A DNA stretch of 64,000 nucleotides from Mugil cephalus (GCF_022458985.1 NC_061787.1:22701629-22765628), one strand, 5' to 3'; positions 36,194-48,045 are shown, counted from the first letter of the stretch. Notes: generated by a model not told the origin, from the sequence alone. Program-made: numbers and translations.

Positions 36194-39100
36194 TCAGCTG
36201 CAGCGTCTCACGTGCTCTAGCACATATTCTGGGAAGTGCAGACTGCACACCTGCAGACCATCCAGTTTGCAAGGCATCCTGGGATATTCGTCCTCCTTCC
36301 ACTTGTTTTCGTCTGGGTCGAAAGTGAGAATGGAGTCACTGTAGTGGCCGTTGTAACAGAGTCCACCCAGCACCATGATCTGCCTGTCCAACACAGCCAC
36401 ACCATGGCCGCTGCGCCCAATGGGCATGGAAGCAAGGATGGTCCACTCGTCCGTCTCTGGGTCGTATACCTCCGTGGATGGGCAGCCCTGTGACTCAAAG
36501 GACGCTCTCAGGATCACACACACGCCTCCAAACACGTACAACTTCCCGTTGTGGGAGATCATCTTGTGGAAGCAGCGCGCGTAGTTCATTTTTGATTTGT
36601 TCTCCCAGCAGCTAGTGTGCGTGCCGGGCAGCAGTGGGCCACGGCTGCTGCGTGTCCTGTGTGAGTCCGACCCGCCCGCGCTCCCTCCTCCGCCCCCACC
36701 ACCTGCCTCACGTCCTGGGTCAAACACACACACCTGTTTGGAGGTGGAGGAGGAGGTGATGCCGCCTGTGATGTACAGTTTACCATTAAGCACCGTTCCT
36801 TCGTGACCATACTTGTTGACAGGATACGGGTCCACGAACTCCCAGCGATCCTCTGTGATGTCGTATCGTTCTGTGGAGTAGAAGGTCTCATCTCGCGTGC
36901 GACCAGCCACAGCATAAATAAACTTTCCAATGACCCCCACGGCAAACTCTGACCTGCAGAGAAGAAACGTGGGGGAAGGAATGTGTAAAAATGACTGAAA
37001 AGCCTGTGACCTTCAGCAAAGTCGACTTGAAATGAACACAATCTGAAAAAGAACACAAATTCATATATTCCATTGATGCTCTGACGCTGCCAATCATTAT
37101 CGCCCTATATTCCACCTAAATATTTGGATCTGACACCTCTATAATGGACAATCAGAATCAAATGATAATTAACCACTGTCCCTGGCCCAAGATAGGTAGT
37201 CTGTCTAGTGACGCCCTGGTCACTGGACGGAGCAGCAAAACAATGAAAACAGAAAAAGTACCAGCAACTGGCTCCTTGCATGTTGTGCATACTGACATTG
37301 CCAATAGGCAGCCTTTGCTTTTTCATCGGGACAACAAACGTAGTATGAGGCTACATCTAAGGACAGTGCACAAGAGGAGAAATAGACGTTTCAGTGATGC
37401 AGTAGTGCTGAAACAGCACGGCAGAGAAATTATAATGAATATGGAAACTTCCAGGGTTCACTTATAATCTTTGTTTTAAAATAACTGATGTCAGGGCACA
37501 TCGATACATTTCAGTGAGAGAGAGACTTCACAGCTTGTTCCAAAATATGTGTCATCTCCCCAAGTCATGATGCACACACAACAAACAGCTGTTCATGGTT
37601 CTGATTCAGCATAGGCAGAGATCCGTAAGAGACAGCATTAGTTATATTCTACTGACCACATGATGGTGCTGTTTATTTACATACTGAGCAACTGAGCTCT
37701 GCTGTAACGTACAGGCATGTGGAGAAGTATTTTAATGCCAGGTGTGAACACAGATACTTAAAGGGAACATAGCATGCAATTCTCACTTTTAGTGAGAGTT
37801 TTTTCAGCCATGTGTGACAATGCCATGTCCCTTCACAGCTTCAGATCGCCACTCCTTCCCTTGTACACGGGCAAGCATTGGATACACATCTACAATGAAG
37901 TGGTCCTGACATGCAAGTTGCTCTGGCATCTCTACACCAAATCCAGAAAATTACTGGAAAATCTGCTTATTGTGACTGTTAACTGTACCACAGATATGTA
38001 GTGTAGCTACCAATAAACTGTACTACAGCAGGACCAAGTTCACCAAACATTCATAAACGTCTTGATCAAACCTTTATTAAAGAAACTTTTCAGGGGTGTT
38101 GTTGATCTGGGTTCAAGCCAAGTACAAATAGATGGAGTATTGTGGCTTCAATGTGCCGTACTTGATTGATATGTTGAAATGGGTATCCCATATCCCCTTT
38201 AAAAGGTGATTTTTTTTAAAAAAAATCTTATTTTCCAGGTTGGATGTAAATTCAAGGTATGAACGGTGTCCAATTGTCAAGGCTAACATAGTGTGTTACT
38301 AGTGCCACTAGAATGTGTTCATATGGAGAGGAGACAGCTGATACATTACTGTATTATTAGTTGTGTGAATGTAATTAAGCTGTGTTGTCTATTTAGTTGT
38401 TTTTATTGTATTTAATTACATATTTGTATTCTTTAATAGATTTCAATTGATGGATTTAGATAGATATCTAGATTCCAATAAGCAGTATTCAGCGATCAGG
38501 CTCATCTAACCTGGGCACAGACATGTCCGCCATGCGCAGCCAGGAGTTCTGCCGAGGGTCGTAGCGGTAGACTTTGGAGGAAGCGTGAAATTCCCCATCA
38601 GGCCCGAGCTCCTCTCCGCCCAACAGGAAGGCAAAGTTGTTGACAATAGCCAAGCAGTCAGGTCGCAGCGGCACCTGAGGGCCCTCCAGCTCCCACCACA
38701 CCTACAAGCATAACGGCATAAATCCTTGACAGAGTGATGGAAAAACTCCAACTAGAGTTCGTGAACTACGATACATTTTTGATTTCTTAATACTAAAATA
38801 GCATTTGGTGACTAGCTGCAACTTCAGATATTATTTAACCTCTCGCATAAAAACTCATGTTGAAATTGTGCTACATATCTAGATTATTATCCAGAAAAAG
38901 TAGCAAATCTTCACATTTAAAAGAAATTAAAACAAAAACATATTCACTACTACACAACTTTCAGGAACTCTGGTCAAGATATAAGCATAAGCTGCAAAAT
39001 GATGTAGTTATCTCTGCTCCATGAAAAATGTATTATCATTTAAAAAGTTACGAAAAAAAGCAAGCAGCACCTTTGGACGCTGCAGCAGCAGGATTTTGCT

Positions 39101-42100
39101 GTTGACCATGCTGTGGCCGATCATTCCCCTGAAGACAGCGGTCTGTGGACGGACCGAGCGGATACGATTGGAGCGGGTCTCCACCAAAGGCTGCTGGTTG
39201 ACATCATGGAAGTAGCTGAGTGCCTGGTCGACCTCCTGCCTCAGCTGTCTGGAGTAACGGTAGAACTCGGATGTCTTCACCTGAGAGAAAGATTCAAGAC
39301 AATGTCAGCAAACCTGGAAATCTTTAAGGGGTTATTTGTAGCCTCATGGAGCGTTCTAGTTCGTCTTAAAAGTGTTTTAACATAAAGGGCTTGTGGAGAC
39401 TGCAATAAAAACTTGACTGATTAATATTTTTTCTGCATAAATCTCTTAAAACACTTCAGCACTTTACAAAACTGCCAAGAATTCAATCGTGTTTAGGATT
39501 TTAATCCTTTAAATGCCAGTTTGATTACTTAATGTCACTGTTGCTTAAGATAAAAAGTCAAGTCAAATGTGTCATTTTTAGTGTTAAATATTAAAATCAG
39601 CCATTTCCCCATTATAAGACCTATGTGTAAAATGTTTATTATAACGTCGCTGTCCGATGAAAAACACGTATCTCCAAATTTCTTTTTTTCATACCCGCTT
39701 TTGATACATGCTTTTTGACTAACATTTCTGACTTTCAATGGAGATACGTTTTAAATAGATTGCGTCTTAGGCATCACTCCATCGGTCATATAGATACCGA
39801 ACGTGTCAGTTGCTACGGTAGAATACAGACATGTTGTATACTGTAGAAAGCCAAAAACATCAAAAGTGGAGATACGTGTTTTTCATCGGACAGCGACGAT
39901 AAGTTTTAGTGTTTGTGTCATGAAGATTAGCAGGCTCCTTTAAGGTGTGCGTGTGTATTCAAAACCATTTATGCATTCTTTTTAAGAAAATACAAATATG
40001 GGCCCTTTCTCTTACGGTACTTCACTCAGTATGTTTACATGTACATGAAATTATTGTCTTAATCCGGCTTCAACTGGAGAAGTTAAGTGCATGTAAACAC
40101 ATTACTCTGACTAAAATTGGAGTTCTCCTTATTTAATTAAGACACCCAGATAATGTGATTGCATGTAAACTAGAATCGCATTCAGGAAGTCGAATTTCAA
40201 GCATAGCTCGATTAAGCAGTGCATGTAAATGCACTGACTGTGAAGAAAACACAGCAGTTTATGCACTCCTTGGTTGTCAAAAGAATGAAATGACCAGACA
40301 ACTAAGCCCTAAACAGCTTGTCACAGCTCCGGGCCCTGTATGCAGCCTGTACACATCAACAGGGAGTGTGTAGAGGTGGTTAAGACCTATAAGTATCTGG
40401 GTCTACAGTTGGTTCACATACTGGACTGATCAGCCAACATGCCGTTTAATATCTGCCGGAAGGTGCTGGACATGTTCTACCAGACTGTAGTTGCCAGTGC
40501 CTTACTCTCCGCTGTGGTGTGCCGGGGAGGCAGGACTAAAAAGAACGACACCTTGCAGCTGGACAAACTGATACAGAAGGCAGGCTCTGTGGTAAGGGCA
40601 GAGCTCGAGTCTGTGACATCAGTGGTAGATACATGGACCTTGAACAACATCTGTTCCGTCATGAAGAATGTCTACATGACACCATAGTCAGGCAGAGAAG
40701 CTCATTCAGTGACAGACTGCTGTCTCTGTCCTGCAGCACGGACAGGTTGAGGAGGACATTTGCAGAAGTGAAGTTGCTGGTTGATTCTTACTTCAAAGAA
40801 TGGTTTGCATTTTGTTCTTCTTAATGTGTTAATAGAAAGTTTGACCTGATGGTGGTGCTAGAGGTAAAGGTCATATCATCACCAAAACCAGTGGGGTCCA
40901 TACTCTTGTGGTCATTGATGTTGTCAGTAAGTTTGAGAAGATTTGTATGAAACCTTTACAAAATACATTCATTCTATTTAAAAGTCTGCCCTGATGGTGG
41001 CGCTAGAGGGAAGGTCAACTCACTGGTAGGTTTCATTATCAAGGGATTTTTTTTTATGTATTCAACAAATAAACAAAGTGTCTGACACAAAAACTTGGTC
41101 AACAATTGATTGATAACAGGTGTTGCAGTAATCAGGTCTCAGTGTGGCTAGAGATACTGAACTTGTGTGGAAAAACCACAGTTATTTTTTTTTTCACACA
41201 GGGTCATGTAGGTTTGGATTTTTTTTCCCCCATTAATAATATCTGAAGACTGCATTTGTGTTTACTTGTGTTATCTTTTGTTTGATGATCTGAAACACAA
41301 ATAAGGAAGGAGACCAACACTTTTTCACATCGCTGTATCACCAGAAAAAAATATTTTGTTGGACCAACTTTAGTTTTGTTTACACGCATTGCTGTGGCAT
41401 TGTCTCGATAAACTTCTGTGCTGTTACAAGATTTATTTCCATCCAGTGTTGCATTAATTTTTCACGAAGATATTGTGTTGATGGTGGGAGAGTCTGACCA
41501 CTGCACGAAGCCCTCTCCAGCACATCCCAAAAATTCTCAATGGGGTTAAGGTCTGGACTCTAATCTCTGTGGTCAATCCAAATGTGAATGAAAATGGTCG
41601 TCTCATACTACATATATGCAGTGCTGTGCAAAAGTTTTAGGCAGCTGTAAACTAAGAATGATTTCAAAAATGAAAGTGTTAATAGTTGATTTTCAATCAG
41701 TTAACAAAATGCAGTGTGTGAACAGAAGAGCAATCGAAATCAAATCAATATTCGGTGTGACCACCCTTAGCTTGAAGGCAAATAGATTTAAGTTACAATT
41801 GTACACAGTTTTTGGAGGAACTCGACTGGTAGGTTGTTCCAGACATCTTGGGGAACTAACCGCAGATTTTCTGTGGATGCAGGCTTCCTCAAATCCTTCT
41901 GTTTCTTCATATAATCCCAGACACACTCCATGATGTTGAGATCAGGGCTCTGTGGGGGCCATGCCATCACTTCCAGGATTTTGTTGTTGTTCTTTACACT
42001 GAAGCTAATTCTTAATGACCTTGGCTGTATGTTTTAGGTCTTTGTCATGATGTAGAATAAATTTGGGACAAATCATACACCTCCCTGATGGTATTGCATG

Positions 42101-45100
42101 ATGGATAAGTACCTGTCTGTATTTCTCGGCATTGAGGACACCAAATCCCTAACTACACTTGCAGAAATGCAGCCCTGAACCTGCAAGAAACCTCCACCAT
42201 GCTTTACTGTTGCCTGCCTGACACTTATTATTGTACCGCTCTCCACGTAACAGGCAGCACCCGATATGGAAGATATGGTTAGAGGCCAAGATAAAGGCAA
42301 AACGGAGAAAAGTTAGTTGGCTAGCAGAGGAAAAACAAGGACCATGCAGGCAGAGGCCAGGAGAATAAACAAGTTGTTCTCCACTGAACCAGCCAAGGTG
42401 TATTCTCAATGGCAGTGGAATAACAACCCACCAAGAGATGAGATGGAAGCATACTGGAAGGACATATGGGAAGGAGAGGCATCACACTACACCAGTGCCC
42501 AAGCAGCCTCCCAGAACAAGAACCAGTAACCATCTCAATGGCAGACATCCAAGAAAGAGTGTCAAAGATGAAGAGCTTGTTTACACAAATAGCTAATCAG
42601 CCAATGACATGGCTGTATTTCAATGCATTTATTCATGTAGAGGTGATCAAGACAACTTGCTGAAGTTCAAACCGAGCATCAGAATGGGGAAGAAAGGATT
42701 TAAGTGACTTTGAATGTGGTATGGTTGTTGGTACAGGATGGGCTGGTCTCGATTTCAGAAACTGATCATCTACTGGGATTTTAATGCATATCCATCTCTA
42801 GGGTTTACAGAGAACGGTCCAAAAAAGAGAATGTATCCAGTGAGCAGCAGTTGTGTGGATGAAAACACCTTGTTGATGTGAGAGGTCAGACGAGAATGTG
42901 CAGACTGGTTGGAGATGATAGAAAGGCAACAGTAGCTCAAATAACCACTGGTTACAACCAGGGAATGCAGAATACCATCTCTGAACACACAACACGTCCA
43001 ACCTTGAAGAAGATGGGCTACAGCAGCAGAAGACCACACCGGGTGCCACTCCTGTCAGCTAAGAACAGGAAACTGAGACTACAGTTCACACAGGTTCACC
43101 AAAGCTGCAGAACAGAAGATTAGAAAAAACATTGCCTGGTCTGATGAGTCTAAATTTCAGCTGCAACATTCACTGTGTGATGTAGGGTCAGAATTTGGCG
43201 TAAACAACATGAAAGCATGGATCCATCCTGCCTTGTATCAATGGTTCAGGCTGCTGGTGGTGGTGTAATGGTGTGGGGGATATTTTCTTGGCACACTTTG
43301 GGCCCTTAGTACAAACTGAGCATGGTTTAAATGCCACAGCCTACTTGAGCGTTGTTGCTGACCATATCCATCCCTTTATGACCACAGTGTACCCATCTTT
43401 TGACAGCTACTTCCAGCAGGATAATGCACCATGTCACAAAGCTCATATCATCTCAAACTGGTTTCTTGAACATGACAGTGAGTTCACTGGACTCCAATGG
43501 CCTCAACAGTCACCAGATCTCAATCCAGTTGAGCACTTTTGGGATGTGGTGGAACGGGAGATTCACATCATAGATGTGCAGCTGACAAATCTGCAGCAAC
43601 TGTGTGATGCTGTCATGTCAATATGGACCAAAATCTGAGGAATGTTTCCAACACCTTGTTGAAAGTATGCCGCAAATAATTAAGATAGTTCTGAAGGCAA
43701 AAGGGGGTCCAACCTCTTGCTAGCAAGGTGTACCTAACAAAGTGGCCGTGAGTGTGTATATAATATATATCTCAACAGAATGTTGTTAGATGGGGCCTTT
43801 GCACTTACTTTCTCGAAGATGTTGGCGGGAGTCATGAGACAAAAGCGGATTGACTGTACAATGGTGTCCGTGTGCCTCCAGCGCCGCCGGTCGTGTCGTA
43901 ACCATGCCTGAACAGCTTCATACAGCTCAATTTCTGGGAAACGACTCAGAGCATCACTGTTCAGGTAGGCCTGGTTCACAAAGAGAAGGAGAGAGCACTT
44001 AAATTTCGTATCGCCCAAGTGAACTTTGGATTACTGAAAATGAACCGTACAAACGTAACAGACCTGCAGTCTCTCGAGGCTGAGGTAGGACAGAAAGTCA
44101 GATCGGCTCATGAGGGGAACAAAGTTGTCGAGCAGGAAGTTGTCAAGCTGCTCCTGGACGCCCTCCACACCCACGCTGAAGTCCTCCAGGAGGCGCATGA
44201 CCTCAGCACAGTTTTCCAGGCAGATCTTGGCAAGCAAGAATGAGCAGCAGAACTCCACTGCCTCAGTCAGCTGGACGTACATGGCTGCCTGGAAGGTCAG
44301 GAAGAGAACAAACCATCAACACTGCGCTTAAATAAAGAAGTGAACCAACAGTGAACAAGTAATCACGAGTGTGCTACCTGCAGGATCTCCTGGACAGTGG
44401 GCATGCTGAGCTCCAGTGAGCCATAGTACATGAATCTGAGAATGTGGCCGAACCCAGCAGCTGTCAGTCCCTTCATGTGTATCTTATCCTGGTCCCTCTC
44501 CCTCATGTCGGCTGTGAACATTACCCGGAAGTAGTCGCTCTGGGTGGCCAGAAGTGCCTTGTGGGCCTGGATATATAAAAACACAAATTAGACATTTACA
44601 CACAAGACAATGCACCAATGTTAGCCAAAGCTTTATAGTGTCTTTTTGCCTATTGATCTTTATCGAGTGGAGTGACCTTGTATGTCAGGAATGGCAGTGC
44701 TACACCTCAGTGAAGAGGGGGAGAACAAAGGACAGAGAAAATGTAGAAGGATGGACAGAGGAAGGGAGGCATGCTGTGCTGGGAGGAGCTGGTGGAGTGT
44801 AGGATTTAAGTCCAGAGGTTTTATGTGTAGATCTCTGGAGAGATGGGAGAGTCCCAGAGGGTAAGGGTGACCCAATAGAGGACCCAATAGAGGTCCCTTC
44901 ATCTACCATTTTTAAGTTAGTCCAGTAATGGAGACACAGATCTGTGAACTATAAATCAATTCCGCTGGATTTCTGTGTTGACTGTAAAGAGACTGCAACC
45001 CTTCACGATTCCAGTCTTATTTTGTAGTTTCTACCATAAATTTGATGAGAGTTTGAAGAGACTAAACAGGCCATAAATAAAACTTGGTTTATACTACGAA

Positions 45101-45499
45101 TACTACACATTTTTAAGCCCATATCGCCCATTCCTATTGTTCGGCCACAGAGGCACGTGAACAAGGTAATGGATTTCGGACCAATCACAACTGTTAACCT
45201 CTACATTGCCACATTTCTGGGGAGGTGTACTTTGGGTTATGCCATAGAAGTGACGCACAACTATAAATTAGGCTTAAACTATCTTTTTTTTTTCCAGATT
45301 AGGGCTACATTTAAAATTGTATTCTCTTCACCTCTCTTTTTATGTTGTGGCTAATCGCTGTATGTACCTGGAAGTGGTGCTCCTCTATCAACAGTGTGAC
45401 ATCCAGCAGCAGACGCTCCTCATACAGCGCCCGGAAGCCCGACGACACACTCCCATCGTGTACCTGTGACAGGTACACCTCCACATCCGCCCCCGACAT
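36194..45499 (-). CDS. klhl15: Kelch-like protein 15 (BTB-BACK-Kelch adaptor of CUL3)
   Basis: Substrate receptor of a CUL3 ubiquitin ligase; the mammalian protein targets a PP2A B' subunit, CtIP and doublecortin. Seven coding exons: 45368-45499 (ATG), 44378-44566, 44064-44288, 43809-43970, 39071-39280, 38511-38701 and 36194-36953. They join to 622 aa against 604 in human as I recall. The first two exons hold the BTB fold (GFRALYEERLLLDVTLLIEE; AHKALLATQSDYFRVMFTAD). Exons 3-5 hold BACK (FLLAKICLENCAEVMRLL; LSRFPEIELYEAVQAWLRHD). Exons 6-7 and the large last exon hold the Kelch propeller (FAFLLGGEELGPDGEFHASS; YGHEGTVLNGKLYITGGITS; FGGVCVILRASFESQGCPST; IMVLGGLCYNGHYSDSI), ending at EHVRRCS. 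The start MSGADVEVYLSQVHDGSV fits the family. A Gly/Ser-rich insertion sits in the last exon. The 39.3-43.8 kb intron is full of transposons. Confidence 0.97.
39645..39898. mobile_element. 254-bp MITE with 32-bp perfect terminal inverted repeats
   Basis: The ends 39645-39676 (starting CGTCGCTGTCCGATG) and 39867-39898 are exact reverse complements over 32 bp. ATAA on both sides may be the target-site duplication. There is no open reading frame. It lies in the klhl15 intron between the 39071-39280 and 43809-43970 exons. Confidence 0.9.
40028..40242. mobile_element. Element with GTTTACATGCAC-type ends
   Basis: Contains several copies of TTTACATG or its inverse CATGTAAA. Its reverse complement is colinear with the two outer pieces of the element at 51066-52560 (AATCACATTATCTGGG, GTGTTTACATGCACTTAA). 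Confidence 0.7.
40290..40825 (+). mobile_element. LINE reverse transcriptase C-terminal fragment
   Basis: Frames at 40439-40687 and 40633-40824 read NICRKVLDMFYQTVVASALL, then LDKLIQKAGSVVRAELESV, and LLSLSCSTDRLRRTF. These are typical of the end of the reverse transcriptase ORF in fish non-LTR retrotransposons; family not certain. One frameshift separates them. Antisense to klhl15. Confidence 0.75.
41150..41600. mobile_element. Tc1-like terminal and internal fragments
   Basis: CACAGGGTCATGTAGGTTTGGA (41.2 kb) is shared with the element end at 55.99 kb. The following segment to 41.6 kb (CCCAAAAATTCTCAATGGGG, TAAGGTCTGGACTC) looks like antisense of another transposase gene. Fused relics. Confidence 0.6.
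41618..42235 (-). mobile_element. Tc1-like transposon, partial
   Basis: Starts at a terminal-like GCAGTGCTGTGCAAAAGTTTTAG. On minus, the frame to 41970 reads [19 protein letters not shown], the third catalytic-acid motif of Tc1 transposases; farther along (42.2-42.0 kb) the middle of the gene is present with frameshifts. A smaller copy is at 23.77-23.97 kb. Confidence 0.8.
42270..42580 (+). mobile_element. Non-LTR retrotransposon pre-RT fragment
   Basis: The 42317 frame reads EARRINKLFSTEPAKVYSQW and EAYWKDIWEGEASHYTSAQ, and an overlapping frame continues LPEQEPVTISMADIQERVSK, resembling the region just before the reverse transcriptase of a fish LINE. It stops abruptly at about 42575, where the Tc1-like element begins. 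Confidence 0.6.
42575..43757 (+). mobile_element. Tc1-like transposon, best preserved copy in the window
   Basis: The N-terminal DNA-binding half is at 42878-43123 and the C-terminal catalytic half at 43273-43638 (YFQQDNAPCHKAHI, second Asp; WPQQSPDLNPVEHFWDVVE, third acidic residue in a DDE arrangement). A frame break lies between them near 43.13-43.27 kb. The 3' end is the terminal-type GGTGTACCTAACAAAGTGGC; the 5' terminal repeat is missing. Unlikely to be active. It ends about 50 bp from the klhl15 exon at 43809-43970. Confidence 0.88.
44645..44905 (-). repeat. Interspersed repeat, copy 2
   Basis: Reverse complement of the 20180-20450 block with moderate divergence, in the first coding intron of klhl15. 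Confidence 0.7.
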
Positions 45500-45879
45500 A
45501 ACACACCTGAGGGGGTGGAGGAGAGGAAAGAGCAAGTATGAGCATATATAGTTGGTTCGAGCATAAAGAATTAATTCAGCATGCATCAAGATGTCAAGTC
45601 CATCCTAGTTTTGTGTGAGAGTACTGCTGGAAAACAATGACTCTGGGGCTGGAAGGCCATTCAATAGGACACTTAGCATTTCAACTGCTGCATCCTAACA
45701 AGCTGTTACTCTTTCACAGCCAAACATAAGGTGCACCAACACAGCGGTGGAAAAACCCACTGCAACACAGTCCAGTTGATGGGTCCAGCATGAAAACACA
45801 CATTAAAACGTAGAGAAAGAAAAAAAACACAGAAACACACATCATCATCTGCACACACTCATATACACAGTACACTCAC

Positions 45880-45929
45880 CTCTGATTGGCCACGGGCATG
45901 TCAGAGGGGGTTGTCCGAGCCAATCAGAG
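45880..45929 (-). promoter_or_regulatory. Inverted CCAAT dyad abutting a splice donor
   Basis: CTCTGATTGGC (45880-45890) and its exact inverse GCCAATCAGAG (45919-45929) flank 28 bp. On minus the inner arm runs straight into a consensus donor (GAG|GTGAGT at 45879). This could be an alternative klhl15 promoter with a short 5' exon; no transcript evidence. Confidence 0.35.
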
Positions 45930-46696
45930 GACAGTGCCCCTTGTGTCCAGAAGATGCTAACAATATCCCTTTTTCTGACCGTCAATCACCTGGACGACAA
46001 AGCCAACACAACGGCCACATTAAAGCAAGAACGTCTGCTTCAATCTGCAACTGCATGGAAAAAAGTGTGTGGACCAACTGAGAATGCCATTTTTGACAGT
46101 CAGGTGTCTCCTGTCCACATACTTTCTGCCATTTTGACCATGTCAACAATTTAATTATCATGTTGTTGTTTTTCACTACAAGAGACAAAATCATGATGAC
46201 TGCAGGTAAAGTCAGTAGAATTAATTGAAACCAAGCACAAAATCATGCATGTTTAAGCAATACACAAAGAGAACCATGAAATAATATTAATTAATAATAT
46301 ATTAATTAATGTAAAGAATTATATGTGTACAATGAATGGGATAGGGAAAACTTGGCATCTTATGGTTGCCTATTTTGTCAGATGGCTGCTGTTTCAACAC
46401 GACTGAACATGAGTAAAGAAAGGGGATTTAGTGTGGGACTGTTATATTAGAATCAATTCATTACTGTACCTAATGTTTGGTCAAGTGTGTTTAACAACCC
46501 AGCTAAAGTTAAGGATTCTGTATCTTGCTCAAGGGCTTTCACACATCATATCATGTCTTAAAATACAGAGGATAGAAATGAAGCAGATGGAGGAGAAAGG
46601 GATGATGGAGGAAGCCGGATTTTGGCTATTAGTGACAGGAAAAGCGTTTGTGTGTTTGTTTATTTGTTTGCAGTGCTGCAAGGACGAAAGTCGTAC

Positions 46697-46784
46697 CTTT
46701 TAGAGCCCGGGCGAACAATCACAGGCTTTGACAGCTGAGTGCTAAGGGGCTGCTCGCATTTCCTGTGTTTGTGTTTCCCTGGCT
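46697..46784 (-). other. klhl15: Candidate klhl15 5' UTR exon
   Basis: On minus an 88-bp segment is bounded by a strong acceptor (CCTCTTTTTCTGTCAG) and a GTACGA donor, 1.2 kb upstream of the exon with the start codon, whose own acceptor CCCCCTCAG leaves 7 bp of 5' UTR before the ATG. Inside is a five-codon upstream ORF starting ATGCGAGCA. Confidence 0.45.
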
Positions 46785-47812
46785 CTGACAGAAAAAGAGG
46801 CAAAAAAGGTGCCTTAGAGGTCCATTATTTTTAAAAGATACTTACTACATATTTTCACTTGTGACAAACATGGTAAACATTTAAAAGCTGTTCCTAACAA
46901 TTATTTATTAACATTTTTTATGAAAGCATACATGCAAAAACCAAATATATTTCATTTGCAATCATTTATGACAACCAGAAGATCTACAAATTTGTAAAAC
47001 TAACTGGCAGCCAAGTAATCTTCGACTACTTTTGATTATGATTACTCAAACTGACCATCTAATCAATAAAACATTTCTACGTGTGAAATAATAACTGTGC
47101 AAGTTAAGTAGCTAGAGGTGAACCGAGGCTGAGTGATCTCTTCTCGGCGGACATTTAACAGCAGTCCGGTCTTTAAATCGCTCAAAAACTTGTATGTAGT
47201 TTTGTAGTACGATATGAGTGACTAGACCTGTGTATGGAAAAGGATATTAACGGGTAGACGCTCTACACAACTAGTAACAAGACCTCAGTGGCTCATGCTG
47301 GGCTGTAGATTAACTTACTTATAGCATAATTGACTTGTTATAAACAGACGTGTTATTGTGTCCGTCCGGAATGCTAAAAGCTAAGCTAACGTTGGCAAAA
47401 GAAGGTTAGCGGCGCATCTTCGTGGTGTTCAACTACGCTTACACCGACATGAGCATCACTCCGGCGGGATAGTGGGCTAGTCTGTATCGCCTTAATTCAT
47501 TTTTTGTTTTTTTGTTTTTAAACAGCGAGTAGAAAGTACGGTTCACGCTGATATCAAAGCCCCAAAACAAAGGCTACACATAACGGTACACATTCAGCTC
47601 CAATAAAGGTAAAGCCAAAGATGTTAGCTAAGAATCTAGGGGATTTATTGAAGAGAAATATAATAAACACAGATAAATCTATTCGGAGCTAACTTCTTGA
47701 CTCGCCGAGCTAACTGTCACGATTCTCTGCGGTAATGACAGGAGCTACAGGGGATCCGACACCTGCTCGACCCGGGGGCTTTTAGCTTAGCTGCTAAATC
47801 CAGCCGCCTCAC

Positions 47813-48045
47813 CTCGGCGGTGCGAATCCCCACAACCCCTCTTCGACCAGGCAGCTCTGGCTCCTTCGGACATGAAGTTGCGGGTTCGATTCCAGAATCA
47901 AGAAAGCGGTTTGCAGCGGTGCACTGCCATATTATTGTTGTCGTCCCCTGGCCAGACGAAGATACCCCCCACATACGGATCTAAATTAAACGGGTAAAAA
48001 GCCAGAGCAGTCCAGGCTTTGCGGACGCCATTTTCTGAGCCGGCG
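47813..48045 (-). promoter_or_regulatory. klhl15: Probable klhl15 promoter and first exon
   Basis: Locally CpG-rich. On minus a GTGAGG donor follows at 47812 and an AAAATGGCGTC (YY1-like) motif lies near 48.03 kb, a usual position just after the start site of housekeeping promoters. Exact start unknown. Confidence 0.4.

Noticed and set aside
36586-37056. Alternative 156-codon minus frame in klhl15 last exon
   Set aside because: Other frame of the same exon; the 36194-36953 frame carries all Kelch motifs.
37144-37467. 107-codon open frame on plus in klhl15 intron
   Set aside because: No recognisable domain, no splice context and lies antisense in an intron; probably chance or an unidentified repeat.
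46260-46320. AT palindrome (TTAATTAATAATATATTAATTAA)
   Set aside because: Low-complexity AT sequence; pairing is expected by composition.
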